Shown: positions 8,008-15,270 of the stretch, piece after piece
Layout: each line of letters begins with the position of its first letter
How positions within the stretch are numbered: the first letter of the stretch is position 1
NCBI GenBank assembly: GCA_047635375.1
Contig: JBLIKP010000024.1
Span: 1 to 27,097, forward strand
Source: JBLIKP01 sp047635375
GTDB taxonomy: Bacteria; Bacteroidota; Bacteroidia; Sphingobacteriales; Sphingobacteriaceae
Length of the DNA: 27,097 nt
Reading direction: 5' to 3'
Notes under the pieces: model-generated
Databases searched by the model: none
What the model saw: only the letters and a program-made list of their open reading frames with translations
Told to the model about the DNA's origin: nothing
Translations under genes and position numbers: made by a program

Positions 8008-9486
8008 CTAAATTAGGACTTTCTTCTTGGTTTCGAAAAAATAGGCCGTTGCAATAAAAATTAACACTCCAACTCCACCTGAGATCAAAGATCCAAGAAG
8101 GTTTTCACTAAATGCTGAATTCCTTAAATATTGGTGAAGGAAAAATATTACAAAGGCCAAAAGTGAATATAAACCAATCGCTTTAAGCGGATAAGGGATC
8201 GGGAAGTATTTCTTTCCCCATAAATAACTAACTGCAGCCATTAAGAAATAACAGCATAATGTTGCCCATGCAGATCCAACATAACCAAGCGTAGGAATCC
8301 AAATTACATTGAGCACCACGGTAACTGTTGCGCCAATTAACGCTAACACTAATGCCGCAGAAGTTCTCGAGGTAAGCTTATACCAAATCGATAAATTAAA
8401 AAACACCCCAAGAAGTAAATTCGCTAATAACAAAATAGGCACAACAACCAGCCCTTCATGATACGGCTCTGCGACAAAATGCTTTAAAATGTCAATAAAT
8501 CCGTTTACTCCCACAAATATCAGCAGCCCAGTAATCACAAAATATCGCATCACCTTGGCGTAAGTTTGGGGAGCATTCTTCTCGGTAGATTGAGCGAAGA
8601 AAAACGGTTCAGCTCCCATCCTAAAAGCCTGCACAGCTAAAGTCATAAACATGCTCAACTTATAACAACCAGAGTAAACTCCTAGAAGCGCCAAGTTGGT
8701 AGTTGTGTCATAGGGAAGCATGTATTTTAATAAAATTCTGTCAAGAGTTTCATTGATTGTTCCCGCCAACCCAGCAAAAAGAAGGGGGACCGCGAAAATC
8801 ATCATTCTTTTCCAAAGCTTTGAATCTACTGAAAATGAAAGTTGCTTCAATTGAGGAATTAGGATGATTAATGATACTGTACTTGCAATTAAATTGGCAA
8901 GAAAGACATAGCCAACACCAAAATTTGGGTTAAACCATGTAGAAATCCAACCTTGGGGCGAACGCTCCACAATCCAAGGGCAATAAAGAAGAAAAAATAG
9001 AACAAAACCTACGCTAACAAATATGCTGGAAAGTTTTGTAACGGCATACAAAGCGGCTTTTCCGTTCTGCCTTAACCTTGCGAGAGGAATAGAGATAAGC
9101 GAATCAAAACCAATTATTAAAGCGAAATAAATCACGTAAATCGACCGGTCAGGGTAACCTAAAAAATCGGCAATTTGATGTCGAAAAAGTACGGCTAATC
9201 CAGAAAGGAAAAATGTGGTTGTTAAAATGCTGAAAAACGCCGTGGAATAAACTTTCTGCTTGTCGTCCTCAGATTTCCAGAACTTGAAAAATGCGGTTTC
9301 GAAACCGTAGGTAAATAGGATTAATAAAAAAGTAGAATAGGCGTAAAACTCACTGTAAATTCCGTAATCGGAGCGGATAAATATTACGGTTAGTAGTGGT
9401 GTAAGCAGGAAATTAATCACGCGACCAACAATGCTACTCAATCCGTAAATGGCAGTCTGCCCGACTAATTTTTTATAAATGCTCAC
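8008..9486 (-). CDS. Polysaccharide flippase of the MOP superfamily (Wzx/MurJ-like)
   Basis: A 492-residue integral membrane protein with about 12-14 hydrophobic helices and short loops, starting with the typical flippase N-terminus (GQTAIYGLSSIVGRVINFLL). The central segment RILLKYMLP and paired helices fit the MATE/MOP fold of Wzx proteins, which move undecaprenyl-diphosphate-linked oligosaccharides across the inner membrane. The start is a GTG at 9484-9486, with the A-rich stretch AAAAAATAAA just upstream; no better ATG exists before the first helix. The nearby nucleotidyltransferase suggests a surface glycan pathway, but no glycosyltransferase is in the window. MurJ (lipid II flippase) is an alternative within the same superfamily; the weak conservation typical of these proteins prevents a finer call. 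Confidence 0.9.
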   Translation of the reverse strand: MSIYKKLVGQTAIYGLSSIVGRVINFLLTPLLTVIFIRSDYGIYSEFYAYSTFLLILFTYGFETAFFKFWKSEDDKQKVYSTAFFSILTTTFFLSGLAVLFRHQIADFLGYPDRSIYVIYFALIIGFDSLISIPLARLRQNGKAALYAVTKLSSIFVSVGFVLFFLLYCPWIVERSPQGWISTWFNPNFGVGYVFLANLIASTVSLIILIPQLKQLSFSVDSKLWKRMMIFAVPLLFAGLAGTINETLDRILLKYMLPYDTTTNLALLGVYSGCYKLSMFMTLAVQAFRMGAEPFFFAQSTEKNAPQTYAKVMRYFVITGLLIFVGVNGFIDILKHFVAEPYHEGLVVVPILLLANLLLGVFFNLSIWYKLTSRTSAALVLALIGATVTVVLNVIWIPTLGYVGSAWATLCCYFLMAAVSYLWGKKYFPIPYPLKAIGLYSLLAFVIFFLHQYLRNSAFSENLLGSLISGGVGVLIFIATAYFFETKKKVLI

Positions 9487-9510
9487 TTTATTTTTTAAGG
9501 TTTGGAGTGG

Positions 9511-9810
9511 TTAAACCACAGGATGTTCTCCTTTTTTTATGATGAAGTTAGTGAAATTTTTCAATTCCCCTTCTTCCACTTCAACGCGCTCCACAACCGC
9601 GTCTTCTGGGCCCTCATTGCACCAGTCGATAAACTCATCTATGCTAAATTTGTCCCCTTCGGCTTCGGCGTAAACGCTACCATCCTCACGATTTTCTACT
9701 GTGCCACGGATGCTCAAAATTTCGGCGACAGCCTGCGTGGTATCACGGAAATATACTCCCTGAACTTTCCCATAAACTTTAACCTTAATGAGCTTTAATA
9801 TTTTTGCCAT
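9511..9810 (-). CDS. acyP: Acylphosphatase
   Basis: A 99-residue protein with the complete acylphosphatase signature: GKVQGVYFRD (14-23), containing the phosphate-binding Arg22, and GTVENREDGSVYAEAEG (36-52), with catalytic Asn40. It hydrolyses acyl phosphates such as acetyl phosphate or 1,3-bisphosphoglycerate in the cytoplasm. It is about ten residues longer than the classic enzyme, with a lysine-rich N-terminus and a short C-terminal extension. It is the first gene of the minus-strand run, 24 bases ahead of the flippase and diverging from the flavoenzyme gene at 9925, so the 114 bases upstream (9811-9924) should carry both promoters. TACCTTTA at 9815-9822 (minus) is a 7/8 match to the -7 box, but it lies very close to the ATG. 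Confidence 0.95.
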   Translation of the reverse strand: MAKILKLIKVKVYGKVQGVYFRDTTQAVAEILSIRGTVENREDGSVYAEAEGDKFSIDEFIDWCNEGPEDAVVERVEVEEGELKNFTNFIIKKGEHPVV

Positions 9811-9924
9811 GGCATAAAGGTAAGAATTGATTAAAAGGACTTTAATAAACTGAAGAAAAATATTGCTTGCGCTGAAATTTAAAAAAAGATGATCTCTTTT
9901 ATAAATTAGCCGAAAACCAATGTC

Positions 9925-10869
9925 ATGAACGCTATAACTAAGCTTTTTAATATAGAATTACCCATTATTCAAGCCGGAATGGTATGGTGCAGTGGATGGA
10001 GATTAGCTTCGGCAGTGAGTAACGCGGGCGGATTAGGGATTATTGGGGCTGCTTCTATGTATCCAGAAGTACTTATCGAACATATTACGAAATGTAAAGC
10101 GGCCACTTCAAAGCCATATGCGGTGAACATCCCGCTTTTATATCCGCAAATTGAAGATCTTATTCAAATAATTATCGACCATAAAGTACCTATAGTTTTC
10201 ACAAGTGCGGGATCCCCAAAAAAATATACCGGCCTACTTAAATCCCATGGAATAACGGTAGTTCATGTGGTTAGCAGCGCTCAATTTGCGTTAAAAAGTG
10301 AGTTAGCCGGGGTAGACGCAGTGGTAGCAGAAGGCTTTGAAGCCGGCGGCCACAACGGACGTGAAGAAACGACCACAATGTGCTTAATCCCTGAAGTGGT
10401 TGATGCCGTACAAATTCCAGTTATTGCCGCCGGAGGTATCGCCTCTGGGCGATCCATGGCCGCCGCATTCGCCTTAGGAGCGGAAGCCGTTCAGATAGGA
10501 AGCAGGTTTGTTGCATCCCATGAAGCTAGCGCTCATCAAAACTACAAAGACCATATCCTCAAAATGAAAGAGGGTGATACTGAGCTTTCATTAAAAGCAC
10601 TTACTCCTGTGCGTTTAGTGAAAAACGGCTTCTATCAAAAGGTAAAAACAGCGCAAGAAAATTGTGCTACTACTGAAGAGTTGAAAGAAATTCTTGGGCG
10701 AGGAAAAGCCAAAAAGGGTATGTTTGAGGGAGATATTAAAGATGGAGAATTAGAGATTGGCCAAGTAGCCTCTACTATAAAAGAAATAATGCCTGCCGCT
10801 GAAATTGTACGTGAAATTTGGACTGAATTTCAGCAGACATGTAACAAATTAGGACACCTAAAAAATTAA
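9925..10869 (+). CDS. Nitronate monooxygenase / 2-nitropropane dioxygenase family flavoenzyme
   Basis: A 314-residue TIM-barrel FMN enzyme of the nitronate monooxygenase/FabK superfamily. Visible features are the N-terminal PIIQAGM motif (13-19), the glycine-rich NAGGLGIIGA turn (33-42), AGGHNG (140-145) with the candidate catalytic His143, and the phosphate-binding region AAGGIASGRS followed by LGAEAVQIGSRF (about 168-196). Members oxidise alkyl nitronates such as propionate-3-nitronate, or in the FabK branch reduce enoyl-ACP. The substrate cannot be decided from sequence; the missing FabK context favours a nitronate monooxygenase-like enzyme. It stands alone on the plus strand, and the next in-frame sequence after its stop is the SRPBCC remnant. 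Confidence 0.88.
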   Translation: MNAITKLFNIELPIIQAGMVWCSGWRLASAVSNAGGLGIIGAASMYPEVLIEHITKCKAATSKPYAVNIPLLYPQIEDLIQIIIDHKVPIVFTSAGSPKKYTGLLKSHGITVVHVVSSAQFALKSELAGVDAVVAEGFEAGGHNGREETTTMCLIPEVVDAVQIPVIAAGGIASGRSMAAAFALGAEAVQIGSRFVASHEASAHQNYKDHILKMKEGDTELSLKALTPVRLVKNGFYQKVKTAQENCATTEELKEILGRGKAKKGMFEGDIKDGELEIGQVASTIKEIMPAAEIVREIWTEFQQTCNKLGHLKN

Positions 10870-11156
10870 ATTATACGATATAATGTAAATTCAAAAAGCA
10901 CCATTTTCAAACCGATGAATGAAGTGTTTAATGCCATTGTTAAAAAGGATAAAATCGACAAATATTTCGTTTCATTAGCTGCAGCGGATATGACCCCTCA
11001 AAAACCGAAATCTACATCTATGAAATTGGCTTTGAAATGAACGAAGAAGGTGTTCAAAGAGCAATGAGACAAACCCAAGGTTGGACCGACTTCATTTGCT
11101 CATTAAAAGGTTTTCTTTATACTGGAATCAATCTTCGAACTGGAAAAATGAATTAG
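10870..11156 (+). pseudogene. Remnant of an SRPBCC/AHSA1-like gene with internal deletion and frameshift
   Basis: Two coding-like pieces lie in different frames. The first (frame of 10915, ending at the TGA 11038-11040) contains EVFNAIVKKDKIDKYFVS, typical of the N-terminal part of SRPBCC/AHSA1 (Hsp90-activator-like) proteins. The second runs from about 11004 to the TAG at 11154-11156 and reads IGFEMNEEGVQRAMRQTQGW then TDFICSLKGFLYTGINLR, the characteristic C-terminus of the same family. The family is about 140-150 residues long; only about 80-90 remain, so roughly 60-70 codons of the middle are gone, with the junction near 11000-11006. The first piece has no convincing start other than the ATG at 10915. 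A functional protein is unlikely. The family assignment rests on my recognition of these segments. Confidence 0.72.
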
Positions 11157-11157
11157 C

Positions 11158-13314
11158 CTATCGGGACAAAGAAATAGTCCCGCTTTTTATTTCCTCTTGT
11201 CCCTTTATTCCTCGAGCATAAGCGATGTAGAGATATAATCCATCCTCAGCAACTTTGCTAGAGTTTTGATATGAACCATCCCATCCAGTTTTTATATCTG
11301 TGGTTTCGAAAATCTTTTCACCCCAACGATTAAAAATTGAAAGCCTGAACTCAGCAACACCTTCCTCGTATGGAAAGAAGTTTTCGTTATTCCCATCGCT
11401 ATTTGGAGAAAAGGCATTTGGGAAATGAATGGAAAAGGCGGCATCCACAACTTCAACAAACGCACTATCAACTCCTGGAGGACAACCCGCAACTACATTA
11501 TCGTAAACGTAAAAGTAAAACATTGTACTAACCTTTGGATCGGTTGAGACAGGTGTAATTCCAGTAGTGAAATTAAATGGGGCCCAAACATAGGACACAT
11601 CCGTTAAAGTTGTTTGAACAACAGGGCTTAATGTAACATCTTCTCCTAAAAATATTGAATTAGAACTTGCAGTTAAGGTAACGACAATTGGTGTACAAGA
11701 GTTTGCTTCACATGTTACTGGGTCAGAATAAGTGGATGCTCCACATTCTGCAGGACCGGAGGTTTTAACAACTAAAGTTCGTGTATCTCCTTTTTGAAGC
11801 CCTAAAATTTCATGAGAAAGTCCGGTACTTCCTGAAGTAGGAATAATCCAAGTTACACCTCCATCATCAGAAACTTCATAAGAAATTGCTCCAGGAACAG
11901 GTTCCCAAACAAAAGAAACTGAGCTTTCAGTTGGAGTCCCACAAGTAACTTGAGCTTTCTCAAGTGCTGCAATCACCTCAACGGTTACAGTTTCTGTGAG
12001 TACTTCATTCCCGCATAGATCTCGAAGATTTAATGTGTATTCTGCGGTAACAACCGGCTGCACGGTAATATTTGGAGTTGGTGCCCCATTGCTCCATAAA
12101 TAAGAAAAATCTCCTGACCCTCCAGTTACAATGGATTTCAAAGTCGCTGAAGTACCTGCGCAAATAGTGGTGTCTTCAGATAAGGTTAGTGCTGGTGGGA
12201 TTAAGTCTTGAATAAAAAAGGCAACACTATCATTAAGGCAGGTCACAATATTTTTTTCGAATCGGATAAATCCGAATTCTTGCCCTTCTGTTACTCCATC
12301 TGCAATTGGAGTTATTGTTAGGTTGGCAAAAGTATCACCTGCCAAAATTGTAACGGTATCGGGAATGGCTTCGTAGTCAATTCCGTTTTGTGCGACACCA
12401 CCAATTTCAATTGGGACCTTTAATTCCACGTCAAAATCTTCAAGACGTTGCACTTTTATTATTCCCGTCCCACAATTCTCGGCCAAAATATTATCTGGAT
12501 TAGCAAAAACCGGGGCTAAATTGTAGGCTTTATCACTAACAAAACTTCCTGCTTCAAGGAACACTGCGGAGTCAAATAAACCGTCTCCAACATCGGCGAT
12601 AGCAATTTTCAGGTGGTACGTTTCACATGGAATTACAGGAACAATGGCGGTTAACCCTCTGGTCAATCCATCAAATGATAGTTGCCTTCCAGCAACATTT
12701 TCTTTATAATAAATCGGATTGGAGGTTGCGTTAACCGTATTAATTGAAACAATATCATTTGTCCCTGGAACCAGAGCGACATTGGTATTATCTGCAAGAC
12801 CTGGACCAGTTACAAAAAATCCGAAAACATCGTTAAAACCCATATTTACGAATTCATCATATTCTTCACTGGCGAACACAAAATTAAATTGAACGGTATC
12901 GGTAGTCGGTATGAAATCAAACTCCAACAAAACGGCATCTTGAACCGCCCCGTTTGCTATTCCATTTAATTCAGGATCGGCATCTCCTGGCCCTGCGGGG
13001 TGATCTGTGGTTGTAGATGGTGATAAATTTGGACCTCGTGCACCGCCCGAATTTCCAGTACTTAGGATAATCCCACCTACAAAATCTAATTCTAAATTAA
13101 TCGCTAGTGTGTCGGCTATAAAACTTCCTTTTTGAGTATTCTGGCCAGTAAACACCACATTAGAAACTGTCACACCACCACCAAGAAGTACGTCGCGCAC
13201 TAATTCTTCTGGAGTTAATGTGTTACTAATTGTTATAGTTTGGCTTTTCGCCGATGTTTGAAAAAAAAATAAACAAACAATCGTGAAAATTAGGGATTTC
13301 TTAGAAAAACTCAT
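11158..13314 (-). CDS. Choice-of-anchor L domain protein with T9SS type B sorting domain
   Basis: A 718-residue secreted protein. In order: signal peptide (about 1-25); a choice-of-anchor L domain (about 35-255) with FVFASEEYDEFVNMGFNDVFGFF as its hallmark; a Calx-beta-like or similar Ig-fold segment (about 270-365, with YEAIPDTVTILAGDT); a PKD-like domain (about 375-450, VTGGSGDFSYLWSNG); a fibronectin III-like domain (about 455-535); another beta-sandwich; and the gliding-motility-associated type B C-terminal domain (about 630-718, FPNAFSPNSDGNNE, FNRWGEKIFE, GWDG). That last domain directs export through the type IX secretion system. It is probably a cell-surface or released adhesin; the ligand is unknown. 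The name of the sorting domain does not itself prove gliding. It is monocistronic, converging with the remnant upstream of its end. Confidence 0.93.
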   Translation of the reverse strand: MSFSKKSLIFTIVCLFFFQTSAKSQTITISNTLTPEELVRDVLLGGGVTVSNVVFTGQNTQKGSFIADTLAINLELDFVGGIILSTGNSGGARGPNLSPSTTTDHPAGPGDADPELNGIANGAVQDAVLLEFDFIPTTDTVQFNFVFASEEYDEFVNMGFNDVFGFFVTGPGLADNTNVALVPGTNDIVSINTVNATSNPIYYKENVAGRQLSFDGLTRGLTAIVPVIPCETYHLKIAIADVGDGLFDSAVFLEAGSFVSDKAYNLAPVFANPDNILAENCGTGIIKVQRLEDFDVELKVPIEIGGVAQNGIDYEAIPDTVTILAGDTFANLTITPIADGVTEGQEFGFIRFEKNIVTCLNDSVAFFIQDLIPPALTLSEDTTICAGTSATLKSIVTGGSGDFSYLWSNGAPTPNITVQPVVTAEYTLNLRDLCGNEVLTETVTVEVIAALEKAQVTCGTPTESSVSFVWEPVPGAISYEVSDDGGVTWIIPTSGSTGLSHEILGLQKGDTRTLVVKTSGPAECGASTYSDPVTCEANSCTPIVVTLTASSNSIFLGEDVTLSPVVQTTLTDVSYVWAPFNFTTGITPVSTDPKVSTMFYFYVYDNVVAGCPPGVDSAFVEVVDAAFSIHFPNAFSPNSDGNNENFFPYEEGVAEFRLSIFNRWGEKIFETTDIKTGWDGSYQNSSKVAEDGLYLYIAYARGIKGQEEIKSGTISLSR
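11162..11192 (+). terminator. Intrinsic terminator for the flavoenzyme transcript, inside the 3' end of the opposite gene
   Basis: On the plus strand CGGGAC (11162-11167) and GTCCCG (11177-11182) form a perfect 6-bp stem with a 9-base loop, followed by CTTTTTATTT. This is a good rho-independent terminator for plus-strand transcription from 9925. It lies within the last codons of the minus-strand T9SS gene, so the same bases encode its final residues (GTISLSR). Confidence 0.65.
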
Positions 13315-13379
13315 TTTGTTGGATTGGTAAAAATTTACAAAATCGTCAAAAGCAATCCTCTAACATACGAATATTAACC

Positions 13380-13847
13380 CTAAAATATTTGGGGAATTAG
13401 GGCTTCCATTTGTTTAGTCCTGTAATCAAATATTTTTTCTAGATTTTTCTGAACCAGCATGGGATGAAAAATAAAGTCTGGAACTAAAGAAGGTAAAGAA
13501 TAATGAACTATATCCTCCATTTCTACACCTCCATCAACTTCTTTAAACCAATGCTCATGATGCCATAGTTTATAGGGGCCTATTCGCTGCTCATCAACAA
13601 AATATTCGCCATACCTTACTTTGGTGATTTCTGTAACCCAGGTAAGTTTAATCCCTAACAGTGGGGAAACTTTATAAGAAATTATCATCCCCTCATAAAC
13701 ATCACCCTCCCTAGATTTACTTGTGATTTTAAATCCCATTTCAGGGGGAGTTATCTTGCTTAAATTATCAGGATTGGTAAAAAAAGACCATGCTTTTTCT
13801 TTTGTTATTGGCAGAAATATCTTCCGCGAAAGCTTATGAACACCCAT
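13380..13847 (-). CDS. SRPBCC (START-like) ligand-binding protein
   Basis: A 155-residue cytoplasmic protein of the SRPBCC/START-like superfamily. The N-terminus KLSRKIFLPITKEKAWSFF, followed by NPDNLSKITPPEMGFKI, is the typical first strand and helix of the family subgroup often annotated as a polyketide-cyclase-like or cell-division-inhibitor-like protein. The middle has the beta-strands (WVTEITKVRYGEYFVDEQ; GPYKLWHHEHWF) and the long C-terminal helix (FHPMLVQKNLEKIFDYRT) that closes the hydrophobic pocket. Function and ligand are unknown. It is a different subgroup from the broken gene at 10870. It diverges from the helicase gene, leaving 79 bases between them, and lies 65 bases upstream of the T9SS gene in the same direction. 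Confidence 0.8.
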   Translation of the reverse strand: MGVHKLSRKIFLPITKEKAWSFFTNPDNLSKITPPEMGFKITSKSREGDVYEGMIISYKVSPLLGIKLTWVTEITKVRYGEYFVDEQRIGPYKLWHHEHWFKEVDGGVEMEDIVHYSLPSLVPDFIFHPMLVQKNLEKIFDYRTKQMEALIPQIF

Positions 13848-13908
13848 ATAAATCCAAACACCTACAACTTAGAAATGTTTCAACGACAAACTAAGCCAAT
13901 AGAATTCA

Positions 13909-13916
13909 TATCTTTG
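13909..13916 (+). promoter_or_regulatory. Probable Bacteroidota -7 box for the helicase gene
   Basis: TATCTTTG followed by CA matches the TAnnTTTG consensus completely. It ends only 10 bases before the ATG at 13927, so the predicted transcript would have a leader of roughly 5-6 bases, close to leaderless. No clear TTG is seen at the -33 position. Confidence 0.5.
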
Positions 13917-13926
13917 CACAAAATAT

Positions 13927-15267
13927 ATGCGCGTGACCTTCGACGAATTACACCTCACCAACCCTTTATGGAATGCCCTTGATGATTTAGGTTATTTCAA
14001 TCCTACTCCCATTCAGGTGGAAGCATTTCCGGTAGTTAGATCGGGGAGAGATGTAGTGGGTATCGCTCAAACTGGTACTGGAAAGACCATGGCCTACCTT
14101 ATTCCAATTTTAAGGGACCTAAAATTTTCTGAACAAAGAAGTCCGCGAGTAGTAATAATCGTCCCTACTAGAGAACTTGTTTTGCAGGTTGTTGATGAAG
14201 TAGAATTGCTTACTCCCTACATTACTTGCAGAGTCGGTGGGATTTACGGAGGAACGAACATAAACACCCAAAAGGCAATGGTCTATGAGGGTTTAGATAT
14301 TTTAGTTGCTACGCCTGGACGCTTGATTGACCTTGCAATGTCAGGAATTTTAAGATTAAACTCTATAAGAAAATGGGTGATTGACGAGGTTGACGAAATG
14401 CTTAACCTTGGTTTCATTCATCAAATTGCACAAATAAGTAACCTTTTGCCTGATCGTCGTCAAAACATAATGTTTTCCGCGACCTTAACCGAAGAAGTAG
14501 AAAGCCTTATCGCTCGCTCCTTCAGAGACCCAATAACCCTGGAGATCGCACGACACGGTTCGCCACTTGAGAAAATCACACAACAAGCTTATCATATCCC
14601 AAATTTCAACAGTAAAGTCAATCTTCTTTTCCATCTTTTAAAGAATGAAGATGAGCTTACCAAAGTGTTGGTATTCTCTGGAACCAAAAAACTTGCCGAT
14701 AGGCTTTTCGAACGTATTGTCGATAAATACCCAGAAAAAGTTGGTGTAATTCACTCAAACAAAGCGCAGAAAAACAGATTTAACACCGTTGAAAAATTCG
14801 CTTCCGGGGAAACAAGAATTCTTATCGCCACAGATATAATGGCGAGGGGACTTGACATTAAAGAGGTAAGCCACGTAATAAACTTCGACACTCCTGCAAT
14901 GCCAGCCGATTACATTCACAGAATTGGTAGAACCGGCCGTGCCGACAAGCCAGGAACTGCGATAACCTTTGTTACAGAGGACGAAATGGAGTACCAAGCT
15001 GACATTGAAGATTTGATGGGCCAAGCTATTGACCTACTCGAAATTCCTGAAGAAGTTGAAATTTCCAAAAAACTTACTGAAGATGAGCAGCCTCAAATCC
15101 GTATGCGTAACTACATGCCTCAAGCTAAAAAGGTAGAGTCAAGCGGTGAAGCATTCCATGAAAAGAAAGCCAAAAACAAGAAGGTAAACCTTGGTGGTCC
15201 AGGAAAACGAAAGCCTCAAGGTCTCAAAGGTGGTAGCCGAAAAGGTGGTCGAAAACGTAAGGGTTGA
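13927..15267 (+). CDS. DEAD-box family ATP-dependent RNA helicase with DEVD motif II
   Basis: A 446-residue helicase with all core motifs: Q motif ending at Q30 (NPTPIQ), Walker A AQTGTGKT (47-54), PTREL (80-84), TPGR (129-132), motif II DEVD (153-156) where most relatives have DEAD, SAT (184-186), ARGLD (306-310) and HRIGRTGR (331-338). The tail from about 395 is rich in Lys, Arg and Gly, as in RhlE-like helicases that bind RNA non-specifically. It should unwind short RNA duplexes in ribosome assembly or RNA decay. DEVD keeps the two acidic residues needed for Mg-ATP, so activity is expected. The gene converges with the PhoH gene with only three bases between the stops. It has a short leader behind a good -7 box. 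Confidence 0.95.
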   Translation: MRVTFDELHLTNPLWNALDDLGYFNPTPIQVEAFPVVRSGRDVVGIAQTGTGKTMAYLIPILRDLKFSEQRSPRVVIIVPTRELVLQVVDEVELLTPYITCRVGGIYGGTNINTQKAMVYEGLDILVATPGRLIDLAMSGILRLNSIRKWVIDEVDEMLNLGFIHQIAQISNLLPDRRQNIMFSATLTEEVESLIARSFRDPITLEIARHGSPLEKITQQAYHIPNFNSKVNLLFHLLKNEDELTKVLVFSGTKKLADRLFERIVDKYPEKVGVIHSNKAQKNRFNTVEKFASGETRILIATDIMARGLDIKEVSHVINFDTPAMPADYIHRIGRTGRADKPGTAITFVTEDEMEYQADIEDLMGQAIDLLEIPEEVEISKKLTEDEQPQIRMRNYMPQAKKVESSGEAFHEKKAKNKKVNLGGPGKRKPQGLKGGSRKGGRKRKG

Positions 15268-15270
15268 TTT

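Noticed and set aside
13823..13833. TCCGCGAAAGC, an 11-base match to the palindrome at 2495
   Set aside because: It lies in the SRPBCC coding region and lacks the closing arm, so it is most likely chance.
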